Source: Paralvinella palmiformis
Taxonomy: Eukaryota > Annelida > Polychaeta > Terebellida > Alvinellidae
Reading direction: 5' to 3'
NCBI GenBank assembly: GCA_025642065.1
Contig: JAODUP010001144.1
Span: 1-64,000 of the forward strand
Length of the DNA: 64,000 bases
Under the pieces are notes generated by a model. That model saw nothing but the letters and a program-made list of their open reading frames with translations. It searched no databases and was not told where the DNA came from. Of this stretch, positions 51,640 to 64,000 are shown one piece after another. Every line of letters starts with the position of its first letter. Within the stretch, counting starts at the first letter, position 1. A program made the position numbers and the translations under genes.

Positions 51640-52240
51640 TACACACAAGATTGGACAAATGCTTATATGCGAATGCTAATTTGTAATTCCCCTGACTTAT
51701 ATAATATACATTGGCATAAAACAGTCCCCAAAGCATCCATGGTCTTATGGTTACTAGATGCATCTCAAGAGATTTGACATACTATTTACTACAAGTCATC
51801 CTAGCGGTGAAAGAATACAATATTCAATAAATTAATTCATTGTTGTCCATGCCTTGTCATGTAAACATTTCCCAGATGAATGTTAAGCAGATGTCATTTG
51901 TGTATTTCAGTTGAAATCAGCCTCTAATGTGTGGAGTAATCGCAACCTTACCAAGAGTACCCTTTAAGATATTATGAAGATATGAATGTTGTTCTGAATG
52001 GTATCCTTAAAGGTTTTTCAAGGAATAATTTCTAATATATTCTACAGTATATTCAACATTACTAACATAGAATGTGATGCTATTATACCCAATGTGGGTA
52101 ATTGTATTCAGCAGTATATGATTGGTAAGCCAATTTAGGATTCGATTGTCTCAGATCAAAGGTATAATGTAATTTATTGGCTGAAATAAATGTATATTAA
52201 AAAGGAGAGGTAAATTACCAGTACAATAATATTTCTAAGC
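51640..52240 (+). repeat. Segment S, copy 3
   Basis: Contains gcgaatgctaatttgtaa, tctcaagagatttgacatac, catcctagcggtgaaagaat and acaatattca, gttgtccatg and aatatttctaagcactg, parallel to 18717-19290. Confidence 0.72.
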
Positions 52241-52244
52241 ACTG

Positions 52245-52340
52245 AAGATGATGATGATGATGATTGATTACTTCGCGCGCATGGTAGGCTAAGTGGGCCG
52301 ATCGACCTGCAAACGTAATGAACAAAGGCAAAGATGAAAC
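52245..52340 (-). mobile_element. tRNA-derived SINE, family 1, tail fragment
   Basis: On the plus strand, (ATG)n then gcatggtaggctaagtgggc and aaaggcaaagatgaaac, the reverse complement of the body and (ATC)n tail of the copy at 15988-16184. The tRNA-like head is missing or unrecognisable. Confidence 0.72.
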
Positions 52341-53399
52341 AAGATGCCTGATGTTAATTTCAGTAGAATAGCACTAGCTGGCTTTAGGGTGGTTTCACAG
52401 GCTATTTTGATACTTCTGCGTTGTTTCTCTGTTTACGGTTGTAGGCGTTGACTTCAATCGTGATACAGAGGGGAAAAAAACTTCTTTAAAGTACACAAAA
52501 ATATAATTCAGTTGGGAACTGCGGTTTCATATATGGGACATAAGCTGATTGATGCACTACAAATATCGAAATAGTGTCTCCTCTTACTTAAAATGGTTGC
52601 TTAGATAACCTAAACCAGTTAATCTTGACAACGATAATTAAATATTCTCTCGAGACACTTCTCATAATATTCCTGGCTATCGTTCAAAATATTTATTTTG
52701 AAATAATAATTATAATTTGTTTACTAATGTTCCTCTTATTACAAAAATGTAATATAATAAAACACTCATCACGCCATCTGACATATTCCCTAATTATTTA
52801 CGTATGCCGTTGCGTGATTTTAGTAACTTACAGTTGTATTGGAATCCTAAACTTCTAAAATACAAACCAAGCGAGAGCACAGAGACAATAAATCCGTACC
52901 TTTGTCTTTATATCCTACAAAATATAGAGTAAGCTCTCATTAAATATTCAATTAAACTGATCAGTCCTTGTCACTGTTTTTTAGCAAGAGTCGCCTATCA
53001 AATAGTTATCTGTAACTTACAGTAAAAAACTTTAATCAAATGGAATAACAGAGGGGAAATTATGGTGGAAGTACTATTAACTAAACTTGAATGGTAAAGC
53101 ATTGCACGGAGGCTTCCAATTGTAATCACAAAGCAGGGAATAATCGGTTGCTAGCCAATGTATTATTTCCAGTACAGTGTCGAAAGTACACCCATGTATT
53201 TACTGAACTTGAATTTAAAATTGGATGTTAATATAATAACAAGAAGGTAATTAAAACAATAATTATTAAAGAATAAACCCTGAGTCATCACCAAAAGCCG
53301 ATCTGTACTTTGCCCTGTTGAGGTTTAGAAATGAAGGTTGAATATTTAATTACTCTGTATTGTCCCAAACTATCTACTAACCCAACATATTTGACTTCT
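52341..53399. other. Unassigned non-coding DNA
   Basis: No element or coding signal recognised. The 77-codon frame at 52625-52858 is hydrophobic and isoleucine-rich because of AT-rich composition. Confidence 0.5.
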
Positions 53400-53680
53400 C
53401 TAATGATAATGACGCTGTTTTTGAACACCTGCTGATTTATTCAGATTATTTTTGTTTTGGTTGTACAGCAAGTCAGATTGTATGTAGTCTATGACTATCA
53501 TGTGACGTAATTAGTAATACGTTTGTATTAATTCTAAGACGAACTATATATTTATGATTCAATTTTAAATCATCTGTATGTCTCTCCCATTAGGAAACCA
53601 TTACATAGGATGTAGATGCAACTCTATTCATTAACCAATCAAAGATTAAATAATTGAGGTCCTAAATGACATGATCATTT
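53400..53680 (+). repeat. Segment X, copy 2
   Basis: Parallels 23480-23900: cacctgctgatttat, tagtctatgac, aattctaagac, cccattaggaaacc and gatgtagatgcaac appear in the same order. Confidence 0.55.
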
Positions 53681-53742
53681 TTACTTTACTTACGCCAGGA
53701 ATAATCTATGAACAAATGAACATGGTTACTTTGTAGAAACAA

Positions 53743-53839
53743 ACACAATTATAGTAAATTATTGCATTATGGATATGGGATAGATACAGAATCAAACATA
53801 ATTATAGTACATTATTGTATTATGGATATGGGATAGATG
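53743..53839. repeat. 53-bp tandem duplication
   Basis: The stretch starting aattatagta at 53747 is repeated at 53800, both continuing through ttatggatatgggatagat. Confidence 0.93.
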
Positions 53840-54670
53840 TCCACTGAACGTATACAAGCAACTTTGATTGTGTATTACTCGATGATGTTATGGACATTCA
53901 ATTGCCCAACAAAGTATCTTTATTATGGAACCATTTGTGCTGTTGTATTATATCATATTAGTAATATTATATTCATGTTTTATGGAATGTTGAATTTTTA
54001 TCATAAATAAGTGGATATATATTCCAAGTATGGAGGTTATTTATTAGTAATTAGCAACACCTACATGTTGGCGTCATTTAATGGATTCAAGAAAAGTCCG
54101 GGATAATTGCATAAATGTCTTTGTGGGTAGAGGAAATAATAAAATAGCACCTGTGTTGTGAAACAAACCCAGAAGACGTAATATAATACTAAAACTTAGG
54201 TTACCATTAAAGATTAATGTAGTAGTTATTTTGAATTTGTGGAATTTCACTAATTACAAATAAATCCTTAATGTGTAGCGTCTATTGGCACAGTTTAAGC
54301 TACATTATATTAAGTACCTTGTAATGTTATATCGAATATTATCACAATACTATGCACCGTCTATTATAGTGCAGTGCAGTGAATAAATGCACACTTGTCA
54401 CTGAATGTTCGTATATATTTGTTTGTGACGTATGTGCCTTGTAAGTAGTATAATATTCATTTTGTGCTCATTTTGTCCGTTACTTGTTCGTATTTACAGT
54501 ATTGTGGCAGCGACTAACAAAATATTTAGTCTAGATATATATTTTTTTTCATGTTTTGGTGTAATTCGAAAATATGAGTTCCACAACTTTATACGTGAGA
54601 AATATATCCTTTTTAATATTGTAAACCCCTTATTGTGTCTTTTAATTGGCGGACACATTATATACATTTA

Positions 54671-54708
<38 letters not shown>

Positions 54709-55886
54709 TGACGTAACTCATCGTATAATTTTACACTAATATTTCAAATTGATTCATACTATACGAGTCCACATTAAGATTATTTGTCACTTTAGTTGTC
54801 GCCCAGTCATCCGGCAGAATGCAAACTGTCGCCATTAATATAGAGTTACAAGTTAAATGAGGCTCAGTCTATGGACAAGTCTTTTATTTGCGCTTAATAT
54901 TGATTTCCTGATGCTGAGAGCCACAAACAAAATTTGCGATGGTTTAATAGACCTGTAAAGTGACTGCCCAATAAATCGGCTGATGTAATGCTTCCACCAA
55001 ACTACGTGTTGTTTCTTAGACAATGCCTTTGCCAATTACACGTGGACAGCCTTTTTTCCACTTGATGATCATATAAAAGGATGTAATGTTGCGAAGATAA
55101 TTGCTTCATTGTTCATTTAACAAAGATGCAGAACCGAAGCTAAAAGACAGAAGAAATAGTAGTAGTTTTTCTTTTTTAAAGGAAATGCAGGCGGAGGTGA
55201 AATTCAGAAAGAAGTAGCGAAAACATTCTCTATAAATGTGACAGTTAATGTTTTTGACAAGAACATATCAACAAATTCTGGTATATAGAAAGAAAACAAC
55301 AAACGTATGAATGTTCAGGGTTCTTCTTTCACAAATGCATTTGAGAGTGTATATGTAGTATTTTTCATGGTATTTGATTCCCTAGTAGGTAGCCCCCTGT
55401 CTTCTAGGTGAAGATAATGCTTTCATGTCTTATGCTACTAGAACAGAATATAATATAATTTGCACAAAATACCTTCCCAATTAAAATACATATTCCTTCT
55501 GTTTGTTTTATCATTCAAATTAGTATTCACTGGTTATTAACAAAGAATTTCCAGCTGAATATACCCGTTTCCCTAAGAAATATATTTAGTTAGTGAATAA
55601 CCTTACCAATAGTGGTGTTGTGAAATTTTAAATATAATATTTATAAAGAGGTTGATGGCTGCATGATATGTTTAACAAATTCTAACTGTGTTAGTTCATT
55701 ACACCATGGAATGCAACTTACGTATTGCATATAACGCTATAAACAACAAGCAATAATCGGGGAAGTCACACTTTGGAAGCTTTTCTTTTATAAAAATAAA
55801 ATGCAGAACATGTCCAAGGAAAAGGAAATGTTTAAATATGTTTTATGAGTAGACCTTTTATAAAGGTATAAATATTTAGTCATATA

Positions 55887-55951
<65 letters not shown>

Positions 55952-56164
55952 CAACATTTCTATGCGCATTGATTCTAATAAGTCATTTCATTGTGCACAT
56001 TTAATTTACTTACACTAACCCTATTCAACACCAGATAGCAAACATATGCCATCAAATAAAATACTATAAATCGGACGAAATTGACCATATAGTGAATTAT
56101 GCAGCTCGCCCAATGATCAATAACCAAGGAAACGTGTCTATTTCAATATTTTACTAATCACTTT
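53840..56164. other. Unassigned non-coding DNA
   Basis: Contains TA runs at 54672-54705 and 55887-55950. The small frames have no family features. Confidence 0.55.
55887..55950. repeat. (TA)n microsatellite
   Basis: Pure TA run. Confidence 0.97.
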
Positions 56165-56500
56165 TATATAAGTTTTTGATGAGCCAATAGTCCAGTCGGG
56201 GAATAATAAGGGCTTGGACTAAAGTCTCATCATTTATTTATTTTTGAATAAGTCCTATATTTCTTATTTGACAATAACGAGACTTACATGTATAATTCAC
56301 CTGCTTCTCCAATCCTAGGGTATGATCTACTATAAGCCCTAGATTTCTTACAGACATTGAAGAAATTATATAACTGGATCCGACCTTAACGCGAAGGCTC
56401 TCAGTTTTCTTTACATTTGTTTGGTTGAGAAAACAATTATTCTTTTTTGTCGTAATTCAATTTCAGCATAGGATACTTTTATGAAAACGGTGCGGTATGA
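56165..56500 (-). pseudogene. CR1-group LINE reverse transcriptase fragment
   Basis: Minus-strand translation across frames gives LRQKRIIVFSTKQM, then FALRVGSSYI-like sequence, SMSVRNLGLIVDHTLGLEKQ, CKSRYCQIRNIGLIQK, INDETLVQALIIPRLDYW. This is the post-catalytic region of a CR1-group ORF2 (pattern VRNLGVxFD...HxxxxCxxxYYQIRNI...LVxALVxSRLDYCN). It belongs to the same family as 22541-23412, which shows the corresponding stretch in shorter form near 22860-22960. Only about 110 codons remain, with several stops, so it is inert. Confidence 0.8.
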
Positions 56501-57815
56501 TTTCAATTTAACTTAAAATTAGAGTAAAACTGAATTACATAACACAAGTACGACTTACATTTCAAGTTTTCAATATGTCAATCAGACAATGTCAACGGCA
56601 AGTGTGGAAGTGACAGCTGGATATGTTATGGCAAACATGCAAGCATAAACGAGACCACCCGAATAATATGCTCAGTTCCTTCTAGAACTGCTGTAGAACC
56701 CACGCTAACTATCACTATAATCAAATTCAAACATATGTATGAAATAATACGAAATATATTTAAACAAATATGTTACAATAAAGAATAAATCTAGATCTGG
56801 TTATAGGCCTACATTCAATTTTATTAGCCACTGATAAAATAGGAATCAGCAACAGGAAACGTAATGAAGCATGAGTAATCACTTTAGCAAAGTAATCAAC
56901 TCAATTTCATAAATACTTTACAGCCTCTGCCTAGTACATACCTGTCGCCGTATCCTAGGTTAAGCGTCTGTCAAGAAGTAATTTAATTATCTTTAAACTG
57001 ACAGCATTTCATGGCTGTTAGGAACGTACAGCATACATAAGATTCTTAAGTCTGTCAGCCTTTAACAAGATTATCTTGCTCATACGATCGATGAAATTCG
57101 GCAATTTCATCAGGTGTTAACATAACCAAACTAGCTCAACTCAGTAGATACATCTAGTTTCCTGTGCTTAACTGTATAATTTCTATACTATTCGACACCG
57201 CTCCATGCCATTATGACAGACAGTTGTGTCTAGTATTGGTGCAACCATCGCAACTCAGCGTAAAGAAACCTTTACTTGACTCTAGAAATAGAATCGAGCC
57301 AAGAAACCTTTCACAGTCTTCGAGTTAGATAACAAACGACACCAATTACACTGTTTACATATTGCAATAATGTTTACTTTTACGGGGACAAGGACAATTT
57401 CGAAGACTTGCTTTAGTGATATATTTCGTAATTGCCAAATTAGCAACGTAAACCTAAATTAATTGACTGACAAATGTCTACACATCACCAATATATCAAT
57501 AAGGGTTAATGCCATAATACAGAAATAGAAGGGGTACCTAAAGGGAAGACCCAAAAAGGTATGGAAAGGAATTACTATTTTATCCATACCAGATAATTTA
57601 TTCAGTTTCCTTACGACATTCGGAATTTAATTTCAGGCTTGACCTGTACTTCCTTTGGGAAATTTAAAAAGGGAAGGGTACTTAAGTAAATAAAATACCA
57701 AATGAGTATGTTCTTTATTCAAATATTGTATTCATGCTTGTGTGAAATAATACGTCTTTATATTGAAGTAGACATGTTCAGCATTACCAGAATATGGTAG
57801 TTGATAAATAAATAA

Positions 57816-57856
<41 letters not shown>

Positions 57857-58139
57857 GTACTCGAATTCAAAATTAAAGTCTGACAATTATTATGTTGCTG
57901 GTGAGTCGAGAGTTTTAGAGTCCGTGCCATATTATTACTTCCATTTCTTCTCGATACGTTATTTTATTATTTCGTTTGTTTCTAACAGAGTTCAAATCGA
58001 TACCATAAACCCTCTGCTTAATCCCAAATGAACATTATTCACCGATGTCTCAGCCCTCGCTAATACCTAGAGGAGTTCGGCCTAGAAAACCTTGCACATT
58101 TATCGCCGCCGTACTGACAGTTGGATTACGTGGAATGTA
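56501..58139. other. Unassigned non-coding DNA
   Basis: A TA run lies at about 57820-57855. No element recognised. Confidence 0.5.
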
Positions 58140-58690
58140 ACAGTGCTGTCATTAAGGTTAACACATTTGGCTCGTGTGTCAAAATATTACACCCAGAGAG
58201 GGCCATAAAACTCAACTCTCCCGGAAACCGAATCCGTATACTATTGTCAGAGATAATAAAATCTAATGTAAAACATATATATTTCGAATGAAGCCTATAT
58301 TTATGCTGCAAATACTGTATTTATATAATGCATATGTGTGTATATCTGATTGCCATTGTCAGAGTCTATTTGACCGTTTGTCTGTTAGTCAAAGATGAAT
58401 TTATTGGCATAGTTGATGCGCATATCAAACACTCGCATAACGATTTGACTGCACGACTAACTGAAGTTTGATAGTATTCACCCTTTGAGCAGTTATACTT
58501 AATATTAGGTAGTATATATTTAAAAGCAGATTGGTGTTAGTTTACTGTATTTGTTTATTATCTGAAGAATGGTTGCATGAAAATAAATACATAATTATCG
58601 GTTTGTGAAATTATATCTCTTGCGATGATTTTATATGAGGCATGTTGAAACTATCGGATAGCAGGAATTATTAATTCCCTAGTGACATCA
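58140..58690 (+). repeat. Segment P, copy 3
   Basis: Parallels 28845-29395 and 37693-38255: attaaggttaa, gagggccataaaactcaact, gtgtgtatatctgattg and atatctcttgcgatga occur in the same order. Confidence 0.68.
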
Positions 58691-59383
58691 CTAGTCGTGT
58701 AGAGAATTTCGATAAATAAGAAGCAATAGTTATTCAACATATATATTGGTGGAGGCACAGTTAATGGGAATAAATCTATTTCACAAATGCTAGCTGTCGG
58801 TGCAGGTGTTTTCCTCGCCACTTCTATAATTCAAGGTTTTGTCTGTCGTAATTTTATAATAAGAGACGTATTCAGAATATCCTTAGCTAGATTAATTCGT
58901 CAATGGCCAAACGTGTTGTACAATCATCACAGCGCTGAACGTTGTTAGATCAAGATCGCATTCAATAGTATTAAATACAAAACTGACAAATGAGACTGAT
59001 AAATGAGTTAAAGGGGAGATGCTAAGTTGATTTAGCTTAATTGTAAGTCACCAACACGTTTTACTGCCATAGATAATTCCAAAGAAATCAGACATTTGAA
59101 TCCCAACCGATTTGTTTATTCGTGACCGCTTAAGGTTAAATACATCAGTGAATTTAATTCCAGGTTTTACCTAGGTAAATGCAAAATATAGTTTATGATA
59201 TGGAACATTAAGTCAAGTATACTAATATATTTAATAACTCTTAAAATAGTCAAACTTTATTTTGCAACTTCGCATAGATGAATTCATATTATAAAGCGTG
59301 GTATATGCAAGAAGTTGATGCCATTTGTTCAGTTAAGAAAATTATATAATTACATATTGTAAATTAAATTCGAAGACGCTTAC
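58691..59383. other. Unassigned non-coding DNA
   Basis: No element recognised before the second module array. Confidence 0.5.
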
Positions 59384-59786
<403 letters not shown>

Positions 59787-60240
59787 CAGTAGTCTTAAAG
59801 CATGTACTCCTGACTCAGGAATAGAAACACCACGCATCTCGAGCGGGGGCATTCCCGCTCGTGTGGTTGGTGTGTTTTTTATAAAAGTTTAAATAATAAT
59901 TCCCCTTTTTATTTGTGGGAATGAATTATCTTTCCTAGGTCCAGTATGTCCAGTCTGTACTATGACATTCAAGGCTAATTTAGTCTCCTTGTCATTAATA
60001 AAAACCCCATATTATAATTATAGTTTGTATAGCAGACATTAGGTCTGATTTGAAAATGTTAATATATAGAACGGCAATTCCCCATAACGGTCTGTAAAGC
60101 GCCGATATAAATTGTTATAATAGTGACGAGTAGGTCTAGTATTTTTTGGATTTTATATTTATTTTTACCCTCCGAAAAATCACAAGGCATATTATGCTGC
60201 GGTTGAGAAATTCCTTTTCTATGCGTGGGCTTATTTCCCC
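59787..60240 (+). repeat. Module A, copy 4, with many small indels
   Basis: Near-perfect blocks shared with 19441-20040 (tatgacattcaaggctaa, agcagacattaggtctgatt) alternate with deletions and homopolymer-like substitutions. The pattern looks like consensus error rather than decay. Confidence 0.85.
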
Positions 60241-60833
60241 GCATTCAAAAAAGTTGATCTGGCTGTTTAAACCATGCTATTTTCGTCTTTAGGACGCCGT
60301 TTAAGTGTTTGGTGGGTTTTCCGCATTTTGATTTTAGAGACACAAGGGTCTTAAAGCAAAAAGTCTCCCGCTCAGGAATAAAAAAAATGTATCTCAGCGG
60401 TGGCATTGGACACAGCCGCGCGGTTGGTGGTTTTAATAACAAGTTTAGTATAAAACACCTTGGTTGTATGTGGGAATAGAATTATCTTTCCCAGGTCCAG
60501 TTATGTCCAGTTTGTACTATGACATTCAAGATTAGCTCTAATCTGCTTGTCATAAATAACATTTTAAAAATAAATAGTTAGAATAGCATAAATTATGTCG
60601 GTTTAAAATATTCAAAGACCGAACTATATAATACGGTCGCCCGCGTAGATGTCAGTCTTTTAATAACAATTAAGCTAAATAGTTTTAATAGCAGTCGCTT
60701 CGTGACGCCTGCCCGTTGTAAAAACTGATCTTTGATGACGGTAACAATTGGGTTATATAGTTTATATAGTATTGCTTTGAAGAAAGATACAACAATTGAA
60801 ACGTAGCTATAAATAGGGCTGCTTAGATAATTA
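60241..60833 (+). repeat. Module A, copy 5
   Basis: Tandem to copy 4. The first 200 bases are heavily indel-ridden relative to 20041-20690; the last 200 are nearly identical to it. Confidence 0.85.
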
Positions 60834-61058
60834 AGCTAAACATTCTCACTACTGCCGTGATCTGACTTGGGTGTTCTAATCCCAAACTCCACGGCTGTAG
60901 GTGATTCGTATTTTGATTTTGCTTGGCGGCTTAGGGACTGGTGAAACATTACACATGTCTCAGCAAGAAAAGTCGCCACTCTGGATTCAGTCCCTTGAAG
61001 AAACGTCCAGAGTTTGAATTCACGGTTCGAGATTCTCTGTGCCTTATTATACACAGCT

Positions 61059-61061
<3 letters not shown>
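60834..61061 (+). repeat. Module C, copy 3
   Basis: Near identical to 20691-20929. Confidence 0.88.
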
Positions 61062-61111
<50 letters not shown>

Positions 61112-61200
61112 ACATACGCATACACCCTCTCGCACACGTACACAGACACACACACACCCACAAAACACTCACACACTTCGCGTACACACACATACACATA
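61062..61200. repeat. CA-rich tract following module C
   Basis: Pure CA to about 61108, then interrupted CA. Confidence 0.95.
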
Positions 61201-61239
61201 TTGCATAATCACATTTAGCTTGATATAAACGCTTCTTAT

Positions 61240-61340
61240 GACTTCTAACAGACAAATACCACAAACCGTTAATAGTACAATAACTAACATCGCAACAAAA
61301 CAACAACAAAAACACGGTACTACTCTACATCGATAATATA
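61240..61340 (+). repeat. Direct repeat partner of 33260-33370
   Basis: Shares cttctaacag, acatcgcaacaaaacaac and acatcgat with that segment. Confidence 0.55.
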
Positions 61341-62159
61341 CAACAATAATATCAAAGATTAAAGCCGAAATGACAATTATGTTATTTGGCTGGCCACTTC
61401 GAATGAAGGAGACGCATATGGTCTGACTTTTACTGCGGCACCACGGGGACTAATTCTATAAGACCCGAGACACCTTTATAACCATAAAAGTATTAAACGG
61501 CAATAATTTTATAGCTCTTGATAACGATGTTTCTGTACAGCATTCTTTATCTATAAACAACTCTGGTTGATTGAGCACCAACATAAGGTTATCTACCTCA
61601 AATGTGAATACCAACGCACACACGTACACCCGCAGATATATATAGGGACACGCACACTCAGACGAAGATTCACATACACTATAACTCTTATGCGAAAACA
61701 AAACTTCAACAAAAATGTGTCAACGTATTTAATAACATGAAAAATAATAATTATTGCTTTTCTGCTGTCTTGCAGATTTCTACTGTTACAGTTTCATCAA
61801 CTGAAGCAATTAATCATATAGCAGGTTATGTTCTTAATCATTGCTGTTAGGTATTCCATTCAGTTTCATATAACAATATACCAACGTTGTAACCGTGTTA
61901 TTTTTATCAATGTGGTCTCAAAGTTAGAATTCCGTTCAGCAAAACAGGTTGTTTAATCATCGTTCCAGACAAAAATATATATTTTGTATTGCCATAGTAC
62001 GAAAACAGAGCAAAGGCTCGCCATACAAAATCTGTAACTATATTAAAAATGAACTTTGACGTTAATTGCTGTAGGTAGGCAACATTTTGACAAATACACA
62101 TAAGAATGATCTATTATTTTAAATCCCATTTCACATTTACCTTCTCATATATATGACAG
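61341..62159. other. Unassigned non-coding DNA
   Basis: No recognised element. Confidence 0.5.
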
Positions 62160-62345
62160 TTTTCTTTTGTGATTCTAATAAAATTATAATTATGTTATAA
62201 CATCAATGATCTTGAAGCTTGTTAATTCAACAAAACTGACTGAGATGCCGGAAAGTGTGTATTGAAGTTAGCTACTTGTAATATATGAATAGTTTGCATG
62301 TTTACTTATTTCTGTCTTGATAAGCATTACAAATATGCAAACAAA
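62160..62345 (+). repeat. Part of the P-Q repeat block, copy 3
   Basis: Contains aacatcaatgatcttgaagc and atttctgtcttgataagcat, parallel to 38460-38600 and 29750-29890. Confidence 0.55.
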
Positions 62346-62368
62346 TGCTATTAAAAAGCCTTATTTGT

Positions 62369-62680
62369 CGAGCCATGATGGCGAAGTTTGTTAGAGCGAA
62401 TGATTTGTAGCCGAATGGTCCCGGATTCGAGGTTCCAGGAGATGCAATGCTGTCATGTGGGGATTGCTTCAGTCATCCATAACAACGAGTACCGGACAAC
62501 ATGTGATGGATATGTGTTTGAATAACCCGTTGTGTCGTTAACGACAGCTTACGTTATATGCTTCCTAGGAAGTTGAGATATGGATTGGATTAGAACAGGT
62601 CTGAGTCAGGGATAATAATACTGTAAAGCGCCTTGGATTAGCTATCTAGCTGGATAAGGCGCTATATAAATATCTCGTAT
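62369..62680 (+). mobile_element. tRNA-derived SINE, family 2, with a hairpin 3' end
   Basis: The tRNA-like head has an A-box region tggcgaagtttgttagagc (from 62379) and a B-box-like cggattcgaggttcc (62422-62436). The 3' end has GCGCCTT (62628-62634) paired with AAGGCGC (62656-62662) followed by tatataaat. This kind of AAGCGCCTT hairpin end is widespread in animal SINEs and the LINEs that mobilise them. It shares no body with family 1. Confidence 0.8.
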
Positions 62681-63160
62681 CGGCATGGATGAATGGTTTC
62701 TATTTTAAACGTATGTGCCATGGTATCGATTAGTAATATATTTAAAATATCACTTTTGATGGATTTGTAAATGGAATCGGGTAGTGGTTAACGATTACTA
62801 TCTTCATCCCTTCTTGGTGAAGATGCAATCATTGAGTGATACGTCTTAATTATTTTTAAATATGTATTTCACACTCAAATGAAACGGCAATGGTAAGGAT
62901 GTATTGTTGATACCTTACAGCCATTAACTAGTTCAGCTTCAACCTACATCATATGTGTCCTTTTATCATTGAGCTGAGTTAAGTTAAGTTTATTCAAAAT
63001 TCATGTATATAAAAATACAACATATAGAATACAGTATTGTAACATTAGGGCACATGAGAAATTCAGAGGATAACACAAAAAGTCAAAAAGACTTATTTTC
63101 ATTGTAGTCCTAACTTTATTTACAGATGTTCACGTTATTATCCTGATATGTTAGTAAACG
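62681..63160. other. Unassigned non-coding DNA
   Basis: No recognised element. Confidence 0.5.
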
Positions 63161-63590
63161 CTTGCAAGTGAAGAACTATGTATTCGAAGCAATGAAAAGC
63201 ATCACAATACCTAGCTTAGGCCCAACATACACACACAACGCGGTTAACAAACGATATGGTCTAAGTCAGTGTGCATGGGCGCTCCCTTGCGACAGAAAAG
63301 AAAATTATCAACGGGGTAAAGGTCGCGTAGTGATACACACAGGTCATTATATCAACAACAACAAAACGCGATATTAAGCATATACCACGTGTGTTTAAGT
63401 GATTAATGGTGCGATATCGATTGACCATCAATGTGACTCGATATAAGATACGGAATGATCCGGAGAATTTATAAGCAAAATACTTTCTATTAGAGAATCA
63501 GCAATTCAGAAGACGGCAAATGCGTCCCAATCACGACTTTGATACCCTCATATGATTTATCTCTCTATTAGGACTATGGTATATGAGATG
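63161..63590 (+). repeat. Segment Q, copy 3
   Basis: Diverged counterpart of 30299-30600 and 38890-39198: gctcccttgcgac, aggtcattatatcaacaac, tgaccatcaatg and a following dinucleotide repeat occur in the same order. Confidence 0.6.
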
Positions 63591-63596
63591 CATCTT

Positions 63597-64000
<404 letters not shown>

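Noticed and set aside
52625..52858. 77-codon hydrophobic frame that could be a membrane peptide
   Set aside because: Isoleucine and leucine content is what AT-rich DNA gives by chance; no start context, partner or homology.
54853..55035. 60-codon minus-strand frame with a basic peptide
   Set aside because: Short, no recognised motif, and no second copy seen in the window.

Overview
This window looks like gene-poor intergenic DNA from an animal, most probably a lophotrochozoan invertebrate such as a mollusc; a cephalopod would fit but is not proven. The base composition is AT-rich. Long (TA)n, (CA)n and (GT)n tracts recur every 1-3 kb. Decayed non-LTR retrotransposons of the RTE, CR1/L2-like, CR1-group and L1/Tx1 types are present, with tRNA-derived SINEs and Tc1-like transposon remnants. 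I found no host protein-coding gene, no conserved exon chain and no functional RNA gene. Every longer reading frame is either a transposon fragment or a translation of a microsatellite.

Layout. 0.6-1.8 kb: inverted pieces of an RTE LINE. 2.4-10.06 kb: a CR1/L2-like LINE on the minus strand (5' UTR monomers, ORF1, endonuclease, reverse transcriptase), split by a plus-strand L1/Tx1 LINE at about 5.08-8.65 kb. 10-16 kb: mostly unassigned DNA with microsatellites and one SINE. 16.8-21.7 kb: an array of two unclassified modules (A and C); module C runs into (AC)n each time. 22.5-23.4 and 27.2-28.5 kb: CR1-group LINE fragments and an RTE 3' end. 34.7-35.8 kb: another CR1-group fragment on the minus strand. 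40.8-51.4 kb: an imperfect palindrome of about 10.6 kb with a Tc1-like remnant near the inner end of each arm. 56.2-56.5 kb: another CR1-group fragment. 59.4-61.1 kb: a second copy of the A-A-C array, part of which looks poorly base-called. 62.4-62.7 kb: a second SINE type.

Overlying this is older structure. Non-coding segments recur in order in direct orientation: S at 18.7, 32.6 and 51.6 kb; X at 23.5 and 53.4 kb; P at 28.8, 37.7 and 58.1 kb, with further markers after each P. If the palindrome and the LINE insertions are removed, the spacing suggests an ancestral tandem repeat unit of roughly 8-10 kb. That is inference by eye; no alignments could be run.

The genes do not form a pathway. 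The retrotransposon reading frames carry stops and frameshifts and appear dead. The most useful observations are the nested LINEs, the palindrome, the large tandem units, a hammerhead-ribozyme-like motif at 21.29 kb, and the suspected consensus-error tract at 59.8-60.6 kb.
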